A DNA stretch of 64,000 bases from Nonomuraea aurantiaca (GTDB taxonomy: Bacteria > Actinomycetota > Actinomycetes > Streptosporangiales > Streptosporangiaceae), in assembly GCF_020215705.1 (NCBI RefSeq), contig NZ_JAIWNB010000004.1:62001-126000 (forward strand), read 5' to 3'. The position numbers and the translations under genes were made by a program. Below the pieces are notes generated by a model, which saw only the letters and a program-made list of their open reading frames with translations, was not told where the DNA came from and made no database searches. Positions 8,691 to 17,371 of the stretch are shown here, piece by piece. Every line of letters begins with the position of its first letter. The first letter of the stretch is position 1.

Positions 8691-9311
8691 GTGTCGGGCC
8701 AAGCCGTCGAAGGCGATGACGGTGATGGCGTCGGCGACCGCCGCCGCGTCGTACACGCCGTCCGGTCGATACCACTCGACCAGCGAGTTCACCATGCCGA
8801 ACAGCAGCCGGCTCACGAGCGTCGGCGGCACGTCGTCGCGCAGGGAGCCCTCCGCGACGGCGTCCGCGACGAGCGCGGCGAGGCGGTCGTCGAGCCAGCG
8901 CCGCCGCTCCAGGGCGGCCAGTTCGATCCCGCTGTTGCCGCGCACCCGGAGCAGGAGCGTGACGGAGGGCTGGTGTGCCACGAGAACCTCGACGCTGCGC
9001 CGCAGCACCTCACGCAGGCGTTCGTACGCCGTCGCGCCGGCCCGATCGCCAGAGGCCGCGGTCACGACGGCGGTGAGCTCGTCGAGAGCGTCGTCCAACG
9101 CCTGGCTGAGCAGTTGCTCCTTGCTCGTGACGTGGTGGTAGATGGCCGGCTTCGTCAGTCCGAGCTCCTTGGCCAGGTCTCCCATGCTCGTGGCGTCGTA
9201 CCCCTTGCGGTTGAACAGCTCCACGGCGGTGCGCAGGATCGCGGCCTGGTCGTAGCCGGGACGGCCACGACCACGGCGCGGAGTCGGCTCGGCGGGCTCG
9301 GTCGTCGTCAC
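8682..9311 (-). CDS. paaR: TetR-family regulator, probable PaaR repressor of the paa cluster
   Basis: Likely phenylacetyl-CoA-responsive repressor (inferred from context). It is 209 aa. A basic RRGRGRPGYDQ leader precedes a TetR helix-turn-helix at about residues 20-66, including AVELFNRKGYDATSM, DLAKELGLTKPAIYHHV and SKEQLL. The C-terminal ligand/dimer region resembles TetR_C proteins found with acyl-CoA catabolic genes. It starts at GTG 9311; an overlapping ATG at 9315 is out of frame. It faces paaH and is followed upstream by an unrelated secreted-protein gene, so it has its own short promoter region of about 60 bp. Its target may be the box at 2895-2916. Confidence 0.85.
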   Translation of the reverse strand: MTTTEPAEPTPRRGRGRPGYDQAAILRTAVELFNRKGYDATSMGDLAKELGLTKPAIYHHVTSKEQLLSQALDDALDELTAVVTAASGDRAGATAYERLREVLRRSVEVLVAHQPSVTLLLRVRGNSGIELAALERRRWLDDRLAALVADAVAEGSLRDDVPPTLVSRLLFGMVNSLVEWYRPDGVYDAAAVADAITVIAFDGLARHHA

Positions 9312-9373
9312 GCATGAAGGATCTCACGGCAGCTCAGGCGCCCCGGCGTCCCCGCGCCCCGTGCTCGCCTTGC

Positions 9374-9919
9374 TCAGGCCGGGAAGTCCTTGGGGTTGAT
9401 CGAGGTGGTCCGCGCGTTGCCGCCTCTGATCGGGTTGAGGGTCAGGGTCCAGACGCTCCTTGAGGTGGCGGTCGTGGTGAACTTCAGCCGATCGTTGAAC
9501 CGCTGGTACACGGCGCTCTGGCTGAACCTGCCCTTCGACGTCCTGAACCGGGAGCCGGTGGTGAAGTAGACCCGGTACGTCCCGTCCCTGACGTCCCTCA
9601 CGCTGGCGGAGGACCGGGCGCGAACGTAGATGCTGATCGCCTTGGTCCTGCCCTTGACCAGAGTGACGACGCCGTCCCTGGAGGTCCCGTTCTTGATCTT
9701 GAGGGTGCCCTGGCCGCCGCTGACGCGGTCGTAGAGGATCTTGCCATTACGCGGGCGCGCGGCGGCGGCAGAGTCGGCCGCCGGGGAAACCGCCGAAGCG
9801 GCGGTACGCTCGCCGGCCACGACGGCGCCGGCCGGCGAAGCGGTCAGCAGGCCACCGGCCAGCGCGACGGCCGCGACGACGCCGGTGCGTAATGGGGTTC
9901 CTTCGATAATGCTCTTCAC
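9374..9919 (-). CDS. Secreted protein of unknown function
   Basis: No family recognised. An in-frame ATG lies at 9928, but AAGGAG abuts it with no spacing, whereas GTG at 9919 sits 9 nt behind the same AAGGAG, so 9919 is preferred (about 181 aa). A Sec signal peptide is clear: basic start, hydrophobic VVAAVALAGGLLTA and a probable cut near SPAGAVVA. The mature part opens with an Ala/Ser/Arg linker, then a beta-rich Lys/Arg/Thr/Ser region (KNGTSRDGVVTLVKGRTKA, ISIYVRARSSASVRDV) without cysteines. Such domains often coat the cell surface, but no function is claimed. Confidence 0.7.
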   Translation of the reverse strand: MKSIIEGTPLRTGVVAAVALAGGLLTASPAGAVVAGERTAASAVSPAADSAAAARPRNGKILYDRVSGGQGTLKIKNGTSRDGVVTLVKGRTKAISIYVRARSSASVRDVRDGTYRVYFTTGSRFRTSKGRFSQSAVYQRFNDRLKFTTTATSRSVWTLTLNPIRGGNARTTSINPKDFPA

Positions 9920-10092
9920 AGTGCACATCTCCTTGAGGGTCGCCGATCAGACCAAACATAGAAGAACCCGCTCTGATCGCCTATCCGTTATTCACAAGGA
10001 TGCGGGAACCACCTTCGCGACAGTTGCGCATGGCGCTTGATTCCGTATCGTCCCCATCAGCGGCCCCGACGACCACGTAAGGAATGATCGGC

Positions 10093-10455
10093 ATGTCCGA
10101 CGATGTGGCACGACGCGTTTTCCAGGTGGTCGATTTGTTCGACCCCGACAAGTTCGCCCAGTTGCTGGCCGAGGACGCCACGTTGGTGTTCGGCAACGCC
10201 GAGCCGACGGTGGGCCGCGAGGCCATCGCCGCCGGGCTGCGGACGTTCTTCTCCACCATCGGCGGCCTGCGGCACCGGATCGTCCGGAGCTGGCAGGTGG
10301 ACGCCGACACCATCGCCGAGACCGAGGTCACCTACCGGCGGCTCGACGGCAAGGATGCCAGCGTCGCGGCCGTGTCCATCTGGCGTACCCGCGAGGACGG
10401 TCTGATCTCGGACTACCGCATCTTCATCGATCTCGCGCCCGTCTACGCGGCTTAG
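10093..10455 (+). CDS. SnoaL-like / nuclear transport factor 2-fold protein
   Basis: Small cone-shaped alpha+beta barrel protein of the SnoaL-like group; members bind or isomerise small ligands, or have no known activity. It is 120 aa. Family features are FDPDKFAQLLAEDATLVFGNAEP, spread over the first third, then VGREAIAAGLRTFFSTIGGLRHRI and a late ISDYRIFIDLAPV strand. ATG at 10093 is used because AAGGA lies 9 nt upstream; another ATG at 10084 lies inside that ribosome site. It stands alone between a leftward secreted protein and a rightward CHRD gene. Substrate unknown. Confidence 0.75.
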   Translation: MSDDVARRVFQVVDLFDPDKFAQLLAEDATLVFGNAEPTVGREAIAAGLRTFFSTIGGLRHRIVRSWQVDADTIAETEVTYRRLDGKDASVAAVSIWRTREDGLISDYRIFIDLAPVYAA

Positions 10456-10650
10456 TCAGGTCGGATGTCTCGCCTTGCAAGATCGCTTTAAGCGGCGCGC
10501 GCCTTTACAAGGTAAATCCATATCTGACGCGCTTTTTCCTGTGCGTATTTCTACACGTTCCGCCGTTGAACCCGGCTGCTGCCGCACCCCGTACAACCGT
10601 GCGTCAACCCAGCTATGAGCCTCACCCTCGAGGCGCCCGAAAGGTTCATC

Positions 10651-11556
10651 ATGACGAAGCGCATCCTCACCGTCCCCGGCCTGGTTCTCGCCACCGCTCT
10701 GGTCGCGGGTGGCCTCGCGCCCGCCGCGGCGCAGGCGAGCACGAGCTCCGATGTCTACCTGGCCGCCTCGCTGCTGGGCAAGAACGAGGTGCCCGCGGCG
10801 GGCGCGAAGGTCGGCGACAAGAACGGCAGCGCGGTCGCCGTATTCCATATCCATGGAAACCAGGTCGATTACGCCATTCGCTGGCAGAACATCGCCGCCC
10901 CGACCGCGTTCCACATCCACCAAGGCAAGGCGGGCAAGAACGGCGACGTCAAGATCCCGTTCTTCGGCGAGGCGCTGCCCGGCAGCCTGAGCGCCGTGAA
11001 GGGGACCGTCAAGGTCAGCGACTCCGGCCTGCTCAACCGGATCAAGAACAATCCCAAGAAGTGGTACGCCAACCTGCACACCGGCGAGTTCCCCGGCGGT
11101 GCCGTCCGCGGCCAGCTCTACAAGATCCGCCCAGTGGCGCTCGAGTCGGTGCTGGCGAACGGCTCGCGCTCCACACTGACCGCCTCGGCCGACGGCCACC
11201 AGGAGGTCCCGGCGCCCGGGACGAAGGTGGGCGACAAGGACGGGCGGGCCGCATGGCTCGTCTGGGTCAAGGGCACCCAGGTGCACTTCGCCACCATCTG
11301 GAAGAAGATCGCCGCGCCGACGAACGGGCACATCCACCGCGGCAAGAAGGGCAAGAACGGCCCCGTGGTCGTGAACTTCTTCAGTGACGCCAACGGCCTG
11401 CCCGCCGGGATCAACGGCATCGCGGGCACGGCGAGCACCTCCGCCAAGGTCGCCGGCGGGATCAGGCACAACCCGAAGAACTGGTACGTCAACCTGCACA
11501 CCGGCGAGTTCCCCGGCGGCGCGGTGCGCGGCCAGCTCCACGGCGGCGGCTGGTAA
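10651..11556 (+). CDS. Secreted protein with two CHRD domains
   Basis: CHRD (chordin-type) domain protein exported by Sec; bacterial CHRD functions are poorly known. ATG at 10651, with GAAAGG upstream, gives 301 aa; a further upstream in-frame ATG at 10615 would displace the signal peptide. The signal peptide runs to about residue 30 (LVLATALVAGGLAPAAAQA). Two tandem CHRD copies follow, each with a KVGDK-G segment, an AxHIHxGKxGKNG segment and a closing WYxNLHTGEFPGGAVRGQL, showing an internal duplication. A strong hairpin follows 14 bp after the stop. About 195 bp upstream is AT-richer and probably holds the promoter. Confidence 0.85.
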   Translation: MTKRILTVPGLVLATALVAGGLAPAAAQASTSSDVYLAASLLGKNEVPAAGAKVGDKNGSAVAVFHIHGNQVDYAIRWQNIAAPTAFHIHQGKAGKNGDVKIPFFGEALPGSLSAVKGTVKVSDSGLLNRIKNNPKKWYANLHTGEFPGGAVRGQLYKIRPVALESVLANGSRSTLTASADGHQEVPAPGTKVGDKDGRAAWLVWVKGTQVHFATIWKKIAAPTNGHIHRGKKGKNGPVVVNFFSDANGLPAGINGIAGTASTSAKVAGGIRHNPKNWYVNLHTGEFPGGAVRGQLHGGGW

Positions 11557-11569
11557 GACCCCCGATACC

Positions 11570-11600
11570 GCGCGGGCCGGCCGATCAGGCCGGCCCGCGC
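11570..11600. terminator. Hairpin terminator after the CHRD gene
   Basis: A perfect 13-bp GC-rich inverted repeat (GCGCGGGCCGGCC / GGCCGGCCCGCGC) with a GATCA loop begins 14 bp after the CHRD stop. No U-run follows, which is usual for actinomycete terminators. Confidence 0.75.
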
Positions 11601-11718
11601 CGTGCGTCTCGGCCGACCCCGACCGGCCTCGAAAAGGACCGCCGAACCGCACGCGACCAGCACTCTCCACGACGACCCGCCCTCGGCGCGCGTTCCGGCG
11701 ATGGGTACGGTGTGTCCA

Positions 11719-12615
11719 ATGCTTACGGTAGTGACGGCGTTCACCCCCATCTGGATCATCGGCGCCCTCGGGTGGCTGACCGGGCGTTTCCGGGTGGCGA
11801 GCGGGCAGTTCCAGCAGGCGCTCACGGGGTTCACCTTCACCATCGCCATGCCCGCCGTACTGTTCACCACGCTCAGCCGTACGCCGCTCAGCCAGATCCA
11901 GCCGCGACCGCTGCTCGCCTTCGCGATCAGCACCGTCGTGGTCGGCGTGCTCGCGCTCGTGACGCTGCGCGGCAAGCTGCCCGACCGGGTGATCGGGGCG
12001 ATGTCGTCGGCCTACGTCAACGCCGGCAACCTCGGCATCCCCATCGGCCTGTACGTCCTGCACGACGCGACCTTCGTGGTGTCGGTGCTGATCTTCCAGG
12101 TGCTGGTGATGTCTCCGCTGATCTTCCTGGGCCTGGGCGTCGAACGCTCCTCCCTGCTGGCCCCGCTGCGGATGCCGATCGTGGTGGCATCGGTGCTCGG
12201 CCTGGGCATGTCCGCCTTCGGCTGGCGTCTGCCCGAGCCCGTGATGCGGCCGCTGGACCTGCTCGGTGGCGCGGCGGTGCCGCTGGCGCTGTTCGCGCTG
12301 GGCATGTCGCTGAACGGCTCGGCCGTCGCCTGGCGCCGGGTCGCTCCGGTGGTGACGCTCAAGCTGCTGGTCCAGCCGCTGGTGGCGTTCCTTGCCGGGC
12401 GGTTCCTGCTCCATCTCGACGGCCATGCGCTGTTCGCGGCCGTCCTGTTCGCCGGGCTGCCCACCGCGCAGAACACCTACGTCTACGCCGCCGAGTACGG
12501 GCGGCCCACCGAGCTGCCCCGCGACACCATCCTGGTCTCGAGCGTCCTGTCGCTGGCCACCCTGTCGGTGATCGCCGTGCTGGCCGGGGGCGCGGGCGCG
12601 CTCGCCCCCAAATGA
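11719..12615 (+). CDS. AEC-family (auxin efflux carrier type) transporter
   Basis: Integral membrane carrier of the AEC/MleP family, which moves organic anions or related small molecules; substrate unknown. The 298-aa product has about 10 hydrophobic segments and AEC landmarks: IWIIGALGWLTGRF at the N-terminus, MSSAYVNAGNLGIPIGLYVL, and the C-terminal GLPTAQNTYVYAAEYGR. ATG at 11719 is chosen because the family N-terminus starts here; upstream in-frame codons are not conserved in type. A TACGGT hexamer at 11706-11711 could be a -10 giving a leaderless message, and no ribosome site is visible. It is monocistronic. Confidence 0.85.
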   Translation: MLTVVTAFTPIWIIGALGWLTGRFRVASGQFQQALTGFTFTIAMPAVLFTTLSRTPLSQIQPRPLLAFAISTVVVGVLALVTLRGKLPDRVIGAMSSAYVNAGNLGIPIGLYVLHDATFVVSVLIFQVLVMSPLIFLGLGVERSSLLAPLRMPIVVASVLGLGMSAFGWRLPEPVMRPLDLLGGAAVPLALFALGMSLNGSAVAWRRVAPVVTLKLLVQPLVAFLAGRFLLHLDGHALFAAVLFAGLPTAQNTYVYAAEYGRPTELPRDTILVSSVLSLATLSVIAVLAGGAGALAPK

Positions 12616-12681
12616 TCGCTAACCGGACATCTTTCCGGTAGAAGGTACTCGTATCATCGAACTCAGCTCCATGAGGTACCC

Positions 12682-13317
12682 GTGCCGAAACTTCTGCGCC
12701 TATTAACCGCCCCCCTGCTCATCGTGACCCTCGTCCTGAGCGGCACCCCCGCCCGCGCCGACAGCGACCCGCTGCTCGCCACCCAGTGGCAGCTCGCCTG
12801 GGACACCTACCGGTTCTACGAGCACCTGGCCGGCCCCCTCCCCCTGGACGGCCGGACCGCGGTCACCCGTGACCTCTCGATCGACATCGCCGCCCCCCTT
12901 GACCACGTCTTCGCGGCGTACTCCGACATCAACCACCACATCGGGCTGCACCCCTTCCTGAAGCGCGTCGCCACCCACGCCGACTACGTCCAGGACGGCC
13001 TGCGGTACATCAACTTCACGGCCGTCGAGGACGTCCCGGTCACCGATGGGGTGCCCGTCACCGCCAACACGCACGCCCAGCAGCGCATCCACGCCGCGGA
13101 GTACTTCTACGAGACCGACACCTGGACCATGCCGAACGTCGTCACCCACCAGCGGATCGACTTCACCGACCTGGGCGGCGGCCAGACCCGGGTGACCGAG
13201 CACCTGACGTTCGAGGCGAACGTCCTGCTCATCGACTTCACCGTGACCAACGGCGTCTCCTCCCACCAGCAGACCCAGGTGGCGCTGAAGGAGGCCATCG
13301 AGAGCGGCCGACTGTGA
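12682..13317 (+). CDS. Secreted SRPBCC-like protein
   Basis: The START/SRPBCC-like fold is suggested by ITRDLSIDIAAPLDHVFA-type entry (here VTRDLSIDIAAPLDHVF), then strands ending in GGGQTRVTEHLTFEAN and a long C-terminal helix. It is 211 aa from GTG 12682, with GAGG 5 nt upstream. A signal peptide covers about residues 1-26 (LLTAPLLIVTLVLSGTPARA). An export signal is unusual for this fold and suggests a periphery-located ligand-binding role. No catalytic residues can be named. Neighbours give no operon context. Confidence 0.7.
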   Translation: MPKLLRLLTAPLLIVTLVLSGTPARADSDPLLATQWQLAWDTYRFYEHLAGPLPLDGRTAVTRDLSIDIAAPLDHVFAAYSDINHHIGLHPFLKRVATHADYVQDGLRYINFTAVEDVPVTDGVPVTANTHAQQRIHAAEYFYETDTWTMPNVVTHQRIDFTDLGGGQTRVTEHLTFEANVLLIDFTVTNGVSSHQQTQVALKEAIESGRL

Positions 13318-13367
13318 CAGGCCGGGCGGTCACGTTCGAGAGGTGATGCCCTTACCGCGTCCTGCCC

Positions 13368-13442
13368 TCAGCCGGGCAGGATGCGGTAGCCGGCGTCCAC
13401 GGGGATGATCACCGAGCCCCTCCAGGCGCTGTCGGACTGGAT
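13368..13442 (-). pseudogene. Short-chain dehydrogenase C-terminal remnant within a 329-bp gap
   Basis: The 13318-13646 gap holds no intact gene. Leftward codons ending at TGA 13368 read SDSAWRGSVIIPVDAGYRI then LPG, the hallmark C-terminus of SDR oxidoreductases (usually ...G-x-VIPVDGGY...). Upstream codons lose similarity and hit a stop at 13449. On the other strand, 13405-13503 could encode a 32-aa peptide ending HANAILAAQAAHEQQGD, possibly another fragment. The gap also includes an AT-rich patch near 13560-13600 that may be the promoter of the next gene. Confidence 0.55.
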
Positions 13443-13646
13443 CCGGGATCACGCGAACGCCATCCTCGCCGCCCAGGCAGCCCACGAACAGCAAGGCGAC
13501 TGAGCCGGCTCATCCTCGCCCATGACCGGCTGCGCACGGGCCGGTAGGGCTCCCCTGCTGTTAACTCCTAAAACCTGGACCGATAACCAAATTTCGGGCA
13601 TGCTTGTCGAGATCATCAGTCAAGTGGCCTATGAAGGGACAATCAG

Positions 13647-14123
13647 GTGAGAATGCCGACAAAGGCGGCAATCTTTACGGCGGCACTCTGCCTCAGCGGT
13701 GTCATAGCGAGCCCGGCGAACGCCGCCGCGGCCGCGAGCCCGGAGAGCATCTGCGGCTCCGGTTACGGGCGCATCACCGGCGGCACCCAGCCGGTCAAGA
13801 CCTCGAGCGGCCGCCGGTACGGCACGGTCTACCTGCTCTACAACCGCGGCAACGGCTACAACTGCGTGGTGACGATCAAGTCGAGCTTCGTCGGCACGAA
13901 GACCCCGGTCACCGCCGAGCTCACGATCATGGCCAAGCCGATCAAGGACACGAAGCAGAGCCCGATCGTGCGTTCCGACCGCGGCAACTTCAAGTCCTAC
14001 GCGGGACCGGTGAAGTACTGGGCCCAGGGCAGGTGCGTGAAGTTCTGGGGCACGATCAAGCCGCTCGGCCACGACCCGGCCGTCGCCAGCGGGGGCCGTG
14101 CGAAGTGGGACAACTGCGGATAG
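13647..14123 (+). CDS. Spore-associated protein A-like secreted protein
   Basis: Resembles the small secreted spore-associated protein A family of Streptomyces, whose exact role is unknown. It is 158 aa from GTG 13647 with AAGGGA 7 nt upstream. The signal peptide ends near ANAAAA (residue ~29). The mature protein has the family pattern ESICGSGYGRI, TVYLLYNRGNGYNCVVT and KSYAGPVKYWAQGRCVKFWGTI, with four conserved Cys likely forming two disulfides, the last two in GRCVKFWG and WDNCG. Upstream DNA is AT-rich and promoter-like (TTAACT, 17 bp, TAACCA at 13561-13589, weak). Confidence 0.75.
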   Translation: MRMPTKAAIFTAALCLSGVIASPANAAAAASPESICGSGYGRITGGTQPVKTSSGRRYGTVYLLYNRGNGYNCVVTIKSSFVGTKTPVTAELTIMAKPIKDTKQSPIVRSDRGNFKSYAGPVKYWAQGRCVKFWGTIKPLGHDPAVASGGRAKWDNCG

Positions 14124-14204
14124 CGTCCGCGATGGCGCCTCCGTCTTACCCCTGACTTGTCGAGGTTTCATACTGACTCCCTGACATGATCGTCGGGAGG
14201 CCGG

Positions 14205-17200
14205 ATGTTGTACGGACGCGGGGCCGAGCAGGCCGAGATCGACGCGCTGCTCGAGGCCGCCCGGGCCGGACGCAGCGGCGCGGTCGTCGTCAAGGGCGAG
14301 ACCGGCATCGGCAAGTCGGCGCTCCTCGGCTACGCCGCCGGGCGGGCCGCCGGCTGGCCGGTGCTGCGCACGCTGGGGGTGGAGTCGGAGACCGAGCTGC
14401 CGTTCGCCGCTCTCCACCTGCTCCTGCGGCCGGTACTGGGGTACGCCGAGCGGTTGCCGCCCGGCCAGGCGGCGGCATTGCGCGGTGCGATCGGGGCGGC
14501 GCCCGCCGAGGTGGCCGACCGGTTCCTCGTCGGGCTGGCCGCGCTCACGCTGCTGTCCGATCTGGCGGGCGACGAGCCGATCCTGTGCCTGGTGGACGAC
14601 GCGCAGTGGCTCGACGACGCCTCAGCCGACGCGCTGCTGTTCGCGGCCAGGCGGCTCGACGCCGAGGGCGTGGTCATGCTGTTCGCCCTCCGGGACGGCG
14701 CGGCCATCCCGCGCCCAGGGGCGATGGCCACACCCGGAGTGATACCGCTGCGGCCGGAATCCCTGGCCACGCCCCGAGTGATACCGCCGCGGCCGGAGCC
14801 CCTGGCCACGCCTGGGGTGGCCGAGCTGCGGCTGGGCAGGCTGGAGGCGGCGGTGGCCGAGGAGTTTCTGGCCGATCGGGCCCGCGACCTGGCGCCGCAG
14901 GTGCGGCGCCGGGTCCTCGACGAGGCGGCGGGCAATCCGCTGGCGCTGATCGAGTTCGCCGCCGTTCTGACCCCTGAGCAGCGGGCGGGACGGATGAGCC
15001 CGCTGCCGTTCGCGGGCGAGTCGGGGCCGCTGTCGCACCGGGTGCGGACCACGTTCGAGGCTTACATCAACCGTTTCCCCGAGTCGGCCAGGGCGGCGTT
15101 GCTCGTGGCGGCGGCCGACGACACCGGGGATCTGGACCTGATCCTGCGGGCCGCCGCCCGTCTCGGCGCGACGGTCGCGGACCTGACGCTCGCCGAACGC
15201 GAAGAGCTGATCGAGCTCTCGGCGGCCGGGCTGTCGTTCCGGCACCCGCTGATCAGGAGCGCGGCCTACCGTGGCGCGCCATACTTCCGCCGGGTCGCGG
15301 CCCACCTGGCGCTCGCAGAGTCGCTGAGCGACCAGACGGCCAGGTGTCTGGGTGACCCCATGGGCAAACCCCTGGACGGCCGAACAACCGGGTCACCGCC
15401 CGGCCGGACAACCACGCCTCTGCCCGGCCGAACAGCCGCGCCCCTGCCCGGCCGAACAACTGCGTCCCAGAACAACTGGACGGCCGCGTCTCTGGAGGAT
15501 CAGGCGGCCGAATCCCTCGATGGCCAAGCGCGGGCCGATCGGCGGGCCTGGCATCGGGCCGCCGCCGCGACCGGCCCAGACGAGAGGGTCGCCGGGGATC
15601 TGGAGCGCGCCGCCTTACGGGCGCGCGACCGGCAGGGGACAGCCGCCGCGTCCGTGGCGTACGAGCGGGCCGCCGATCTCACCGCCGACCCCGCCCGCAC
15701 GGCGCGCAGGCTGATCGCGGCGGCGGAGCTGGCGGTCCAGGCGGGTCAGCTGAAGCGGGCCGGCGGGGTGGCCGACCGGGCGGCGCCGCTCGCCACCACG
15801 CCGGCCGAGCGCGCCTGGCTCGCCCAGGTACGTGCCTGCGTGGAGGTGGAGCAGGGCTCGCCGAGCGCTGCGGGCCGGATTCTGGCCGAGGGCGCTGAGC
15901 ACGTGCTGACCACCGACCCCGCGCTCGCGGCCCGCATGCTGGCCGAGGCGATCCATTACGCCTCCTTCGCCGCCGACCCCGAGCTCGCCCACGACGCCAA
16001 CCACCGACTCAGCGCGCTCGCGCCGCCGGTGTCACTGCCGCTTCCGCTGCCAGCAGGTCCGCAACCGCCGCAACCGGCAGAGCCGCAACCACCGCAGTCC
16101 CAAGGGCCCGGCGTGCTTGCCGCCGGGATGGCGGTCATGGCGCGGCTCGTGGAGGGCCAGGCCGTGGCGGACCTCTCCCCCGTCCGCGCCGCCGCCCGCC
16201 TCGCCCGCGACTCCCCCGACCTGCTGCCCCTCGCCGCCTCCCTGAGCATCGTCTCGGGTGACGAAGTGACGGCCCACGGGCTGGCCGAGTCGCTGGTCGC
16301 GCGCTGTCGCGAGCACGGCCTGATCGGCCTGCTCCCCCACGCGCTGGGGCTGCTCGCGCAGGCCCAGATGCTGCGCGGCAGGCATCGCGAGGCGTCGGCC
16401 GCCGCCTCCGAGGCGCTGATCGTCGCCTCCGACGTCCACCAGGCCCACCGGGCCGGCCACCTGCACGGCCTGCTGGCCTGGCTGGCCGCGGTCGGTGGCG
16501 AGGAGGAGCGCTGCCTGGAGCTGGCCGCGGAGGCGGACGGCGACGTCGAGGCCACCAGGGCGCTCGCCGCCTGGGCGCTCGGTCTGTCCCAGCTGGGCCG
16601 GGGCAGGGCCGGGGCCGCTCTCGACCACCTCCAGGCGGCGGGTCAGCGCCATCCCGTGGTCGCGCTCTGCGCGGCGCCCGACCTGGTCGAGGCGGCGGTC
16701 CGCGCCGGGCGGGTGGACCTGGCGGAGAAGGCGGCGGCCAGGTTCGAGGGCTGGGCGGCCGTCGTGGAGCGCCCGTGGGCGAACGCGATCGCCGCCCGGC
16801 TCAGGGGGCTGCTGGCCGAGGGTGACGAGGCGGGCGGGCACTTCGCGCGGGCTGTGGCCGTACCCGCCGATCAGCCGTTCCAGCAGGCGCGCAACGAGCT
16901 GCTGTACGGCGAGTGGCTCAGGCGCGCGCACCGCCGTTCGGACGCGCGGCGGCGGCTGCGCGCCGCCTTCGAGGCGTTCGAGGCGCTCGGCGCCGCGCCC
17001 TGGGCCCGCCGCGCCCACGGCGAGCTGGAGGCGGCCGGCGCGGCCGCCGTGTCCAGGAGCGGCGGCCCGCTCGACCGGCTGACGCCGCAAGAGCGTCAGG
17101 TGGTACGGCTGGCGGCGGCCGGGCTGTCCAATCGGCAGATCGGCGCGCGGCTGTTCCTCAGTCCGCGTACGGTGGGACATCATCTGTACAAGGCGTTTCC

Positions 17201-17255
17201 CAAGCTCGGTGTGGCTTCCCGAGCCCAGCTCGGCGACCTCGACCTAAGTGAGTGA
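14205..17255 (+). CDS. LAL-type LuxR-family transcriptional regulator (large ATP-binding)
   Basis: Large 1016-aa STAND-type regulator. The N-terminal ATPase has Walker A GETGIGKSALL (about residue 34) and Walker B ILCLVDDAQWLDDASAD (~127). A TPR-like helical middle is followed by a C-terminal LuxR helix-turn-helix (LTPQERQVVRLAAAGLSNRQ, then IGARLFLSPRTVGHHL). Three low-complexity inserts interrupt family sequence: two tandem 13-residue units near residue 175, four 8-residue PGRTT-like units near residue 391-422, and a Pro/Gln stretch near 605-625. All are in frame. Its target is unknown; the adjacent secreted genes are candidates only by position. Confidence 0.9.
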   Translation: MLYGRGAEQAEIDALLEAARAGRSGAVVVKGETGIGKSALLGYAAGRAAGWPVLRTLGVESETELPFAALHLLLRPVLGYAERLPPGQAAALRGAIGAAPAEVADRFLVGLAALTLLSDLAGDEPILCLVDDAQWLDDASADALLFAARRLDAEGVVMLFALRDGAAIPRPGAMATPGVIPLRPESLATPRVIPPRPEPLATPGVAELRLGRLEAAVAEEFLADRARDLAPQVRRRVLDEAAGNPLALIEFAAVLTPEQRAGRMSPLPFAGESGPLSHRVRTTFEAYINRFPESARAALLVAAADDTGDLDLILRAAARLGATVADLTLAEREELIELSAAGLSFRHPLIRSAAYRGAPYFRRVAAHLALAESLSDQTARCLGDPMGKPLDGRTTGSPPGRTTTPLPGRTAAPLPGRTTASQNNWTAASLEDQAAESLDGQARADRRAWHRAAAATGPDERVAGDLERAALRARDRQGTAAASVAYERAADLTADPARTARRLIAAAELAVQAGQLKRAGGVADRAAPLATTPAERAWLAQVRACVEVEQGSPSAAGRILAEGAEHVLTTDPALAARMLAEAIHYASFAADPELAHDANHRLSALAPPVSLPLPLPAGPQPPQPAEPQPPQSQGPGVLAAGMAVMARLVEGQAVADLSPVRAAARLARDSPDLLPLAASLSIVSGDEVTAHGLAESLVARCREHGLIGLLPHALGLLAQAQMLRGRHREASAAASEALIVASDVHQAHRAGHLHGLLAWLAAVGGEEERCLELAAEADGDVEATRALAAWALGLSQLGRGRAGAALDHLQAAGQRHPVVALCAAPDLVEAAVRAGRVDLAEKAAARFEGWAAVVERPWANAIAARLRGLLAEGDEAGGHFARAVAVPADQPFQQARNELLYGEWLRRAHRRSDARRRLRAAFEAFEALGAAPWARRAHGELEAAGAAAVSRSGGPLDRLTPQERQVVRLAAAGLSNRQIGARLFLSPRTVGHHLYKAFPKLGVASRAQLGDLDLSE
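14727..14815 (+). repeat. 39-bp in-frame minisatellite inside the LAL gene
   Basis: Two near-identical 39-bp units (14727-14765 and 14766-14804) plus a partial third encode ATPGVIPLRPESL, ATPRVIPPRPEPL and ATPGV. The unit is a multiple of three, so the regulator frame is kept. Confidence 0.85.
15375..15470 (+). repeat. 24-bp in-frame minisatellite inside the LAL gene
   Basis: Four 24-bp units (15375, 15399, 15423 and 15447), the last three about 80-90 percent alike, encode an 8-residue PGRTT(T/A)PL-type repeat. They lie where homologous LAL proteins usually pass straight from the ALAE helix to DRRAWH. Confidence 0.85.
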
Positions 17256-17371
17256 CCGCGGCTACTTAGTCGCGAGCCGGCGTGACCGGCGAGGTGCCGC
17301 GCGCCGACCGATTCGCGGATGATCGTCCGCGCTTTACCGTGCTTCCGACCTCACGGAAACGGAGCGCGTGG

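Noticed and set aside
10456..12426. A 656-codon leftward frame across the CHRD and AEC genes
   Set aside because: Low-complexity His/Arg/Gln-rich antisense frame spanning two unrelated real genes and a terminator.
13405..13503. A 32-aa rightward gene
   Set aside because: It overlaps the readable SDR remnant, lacks a ribosome site and cannot be supported beyond its open frame.
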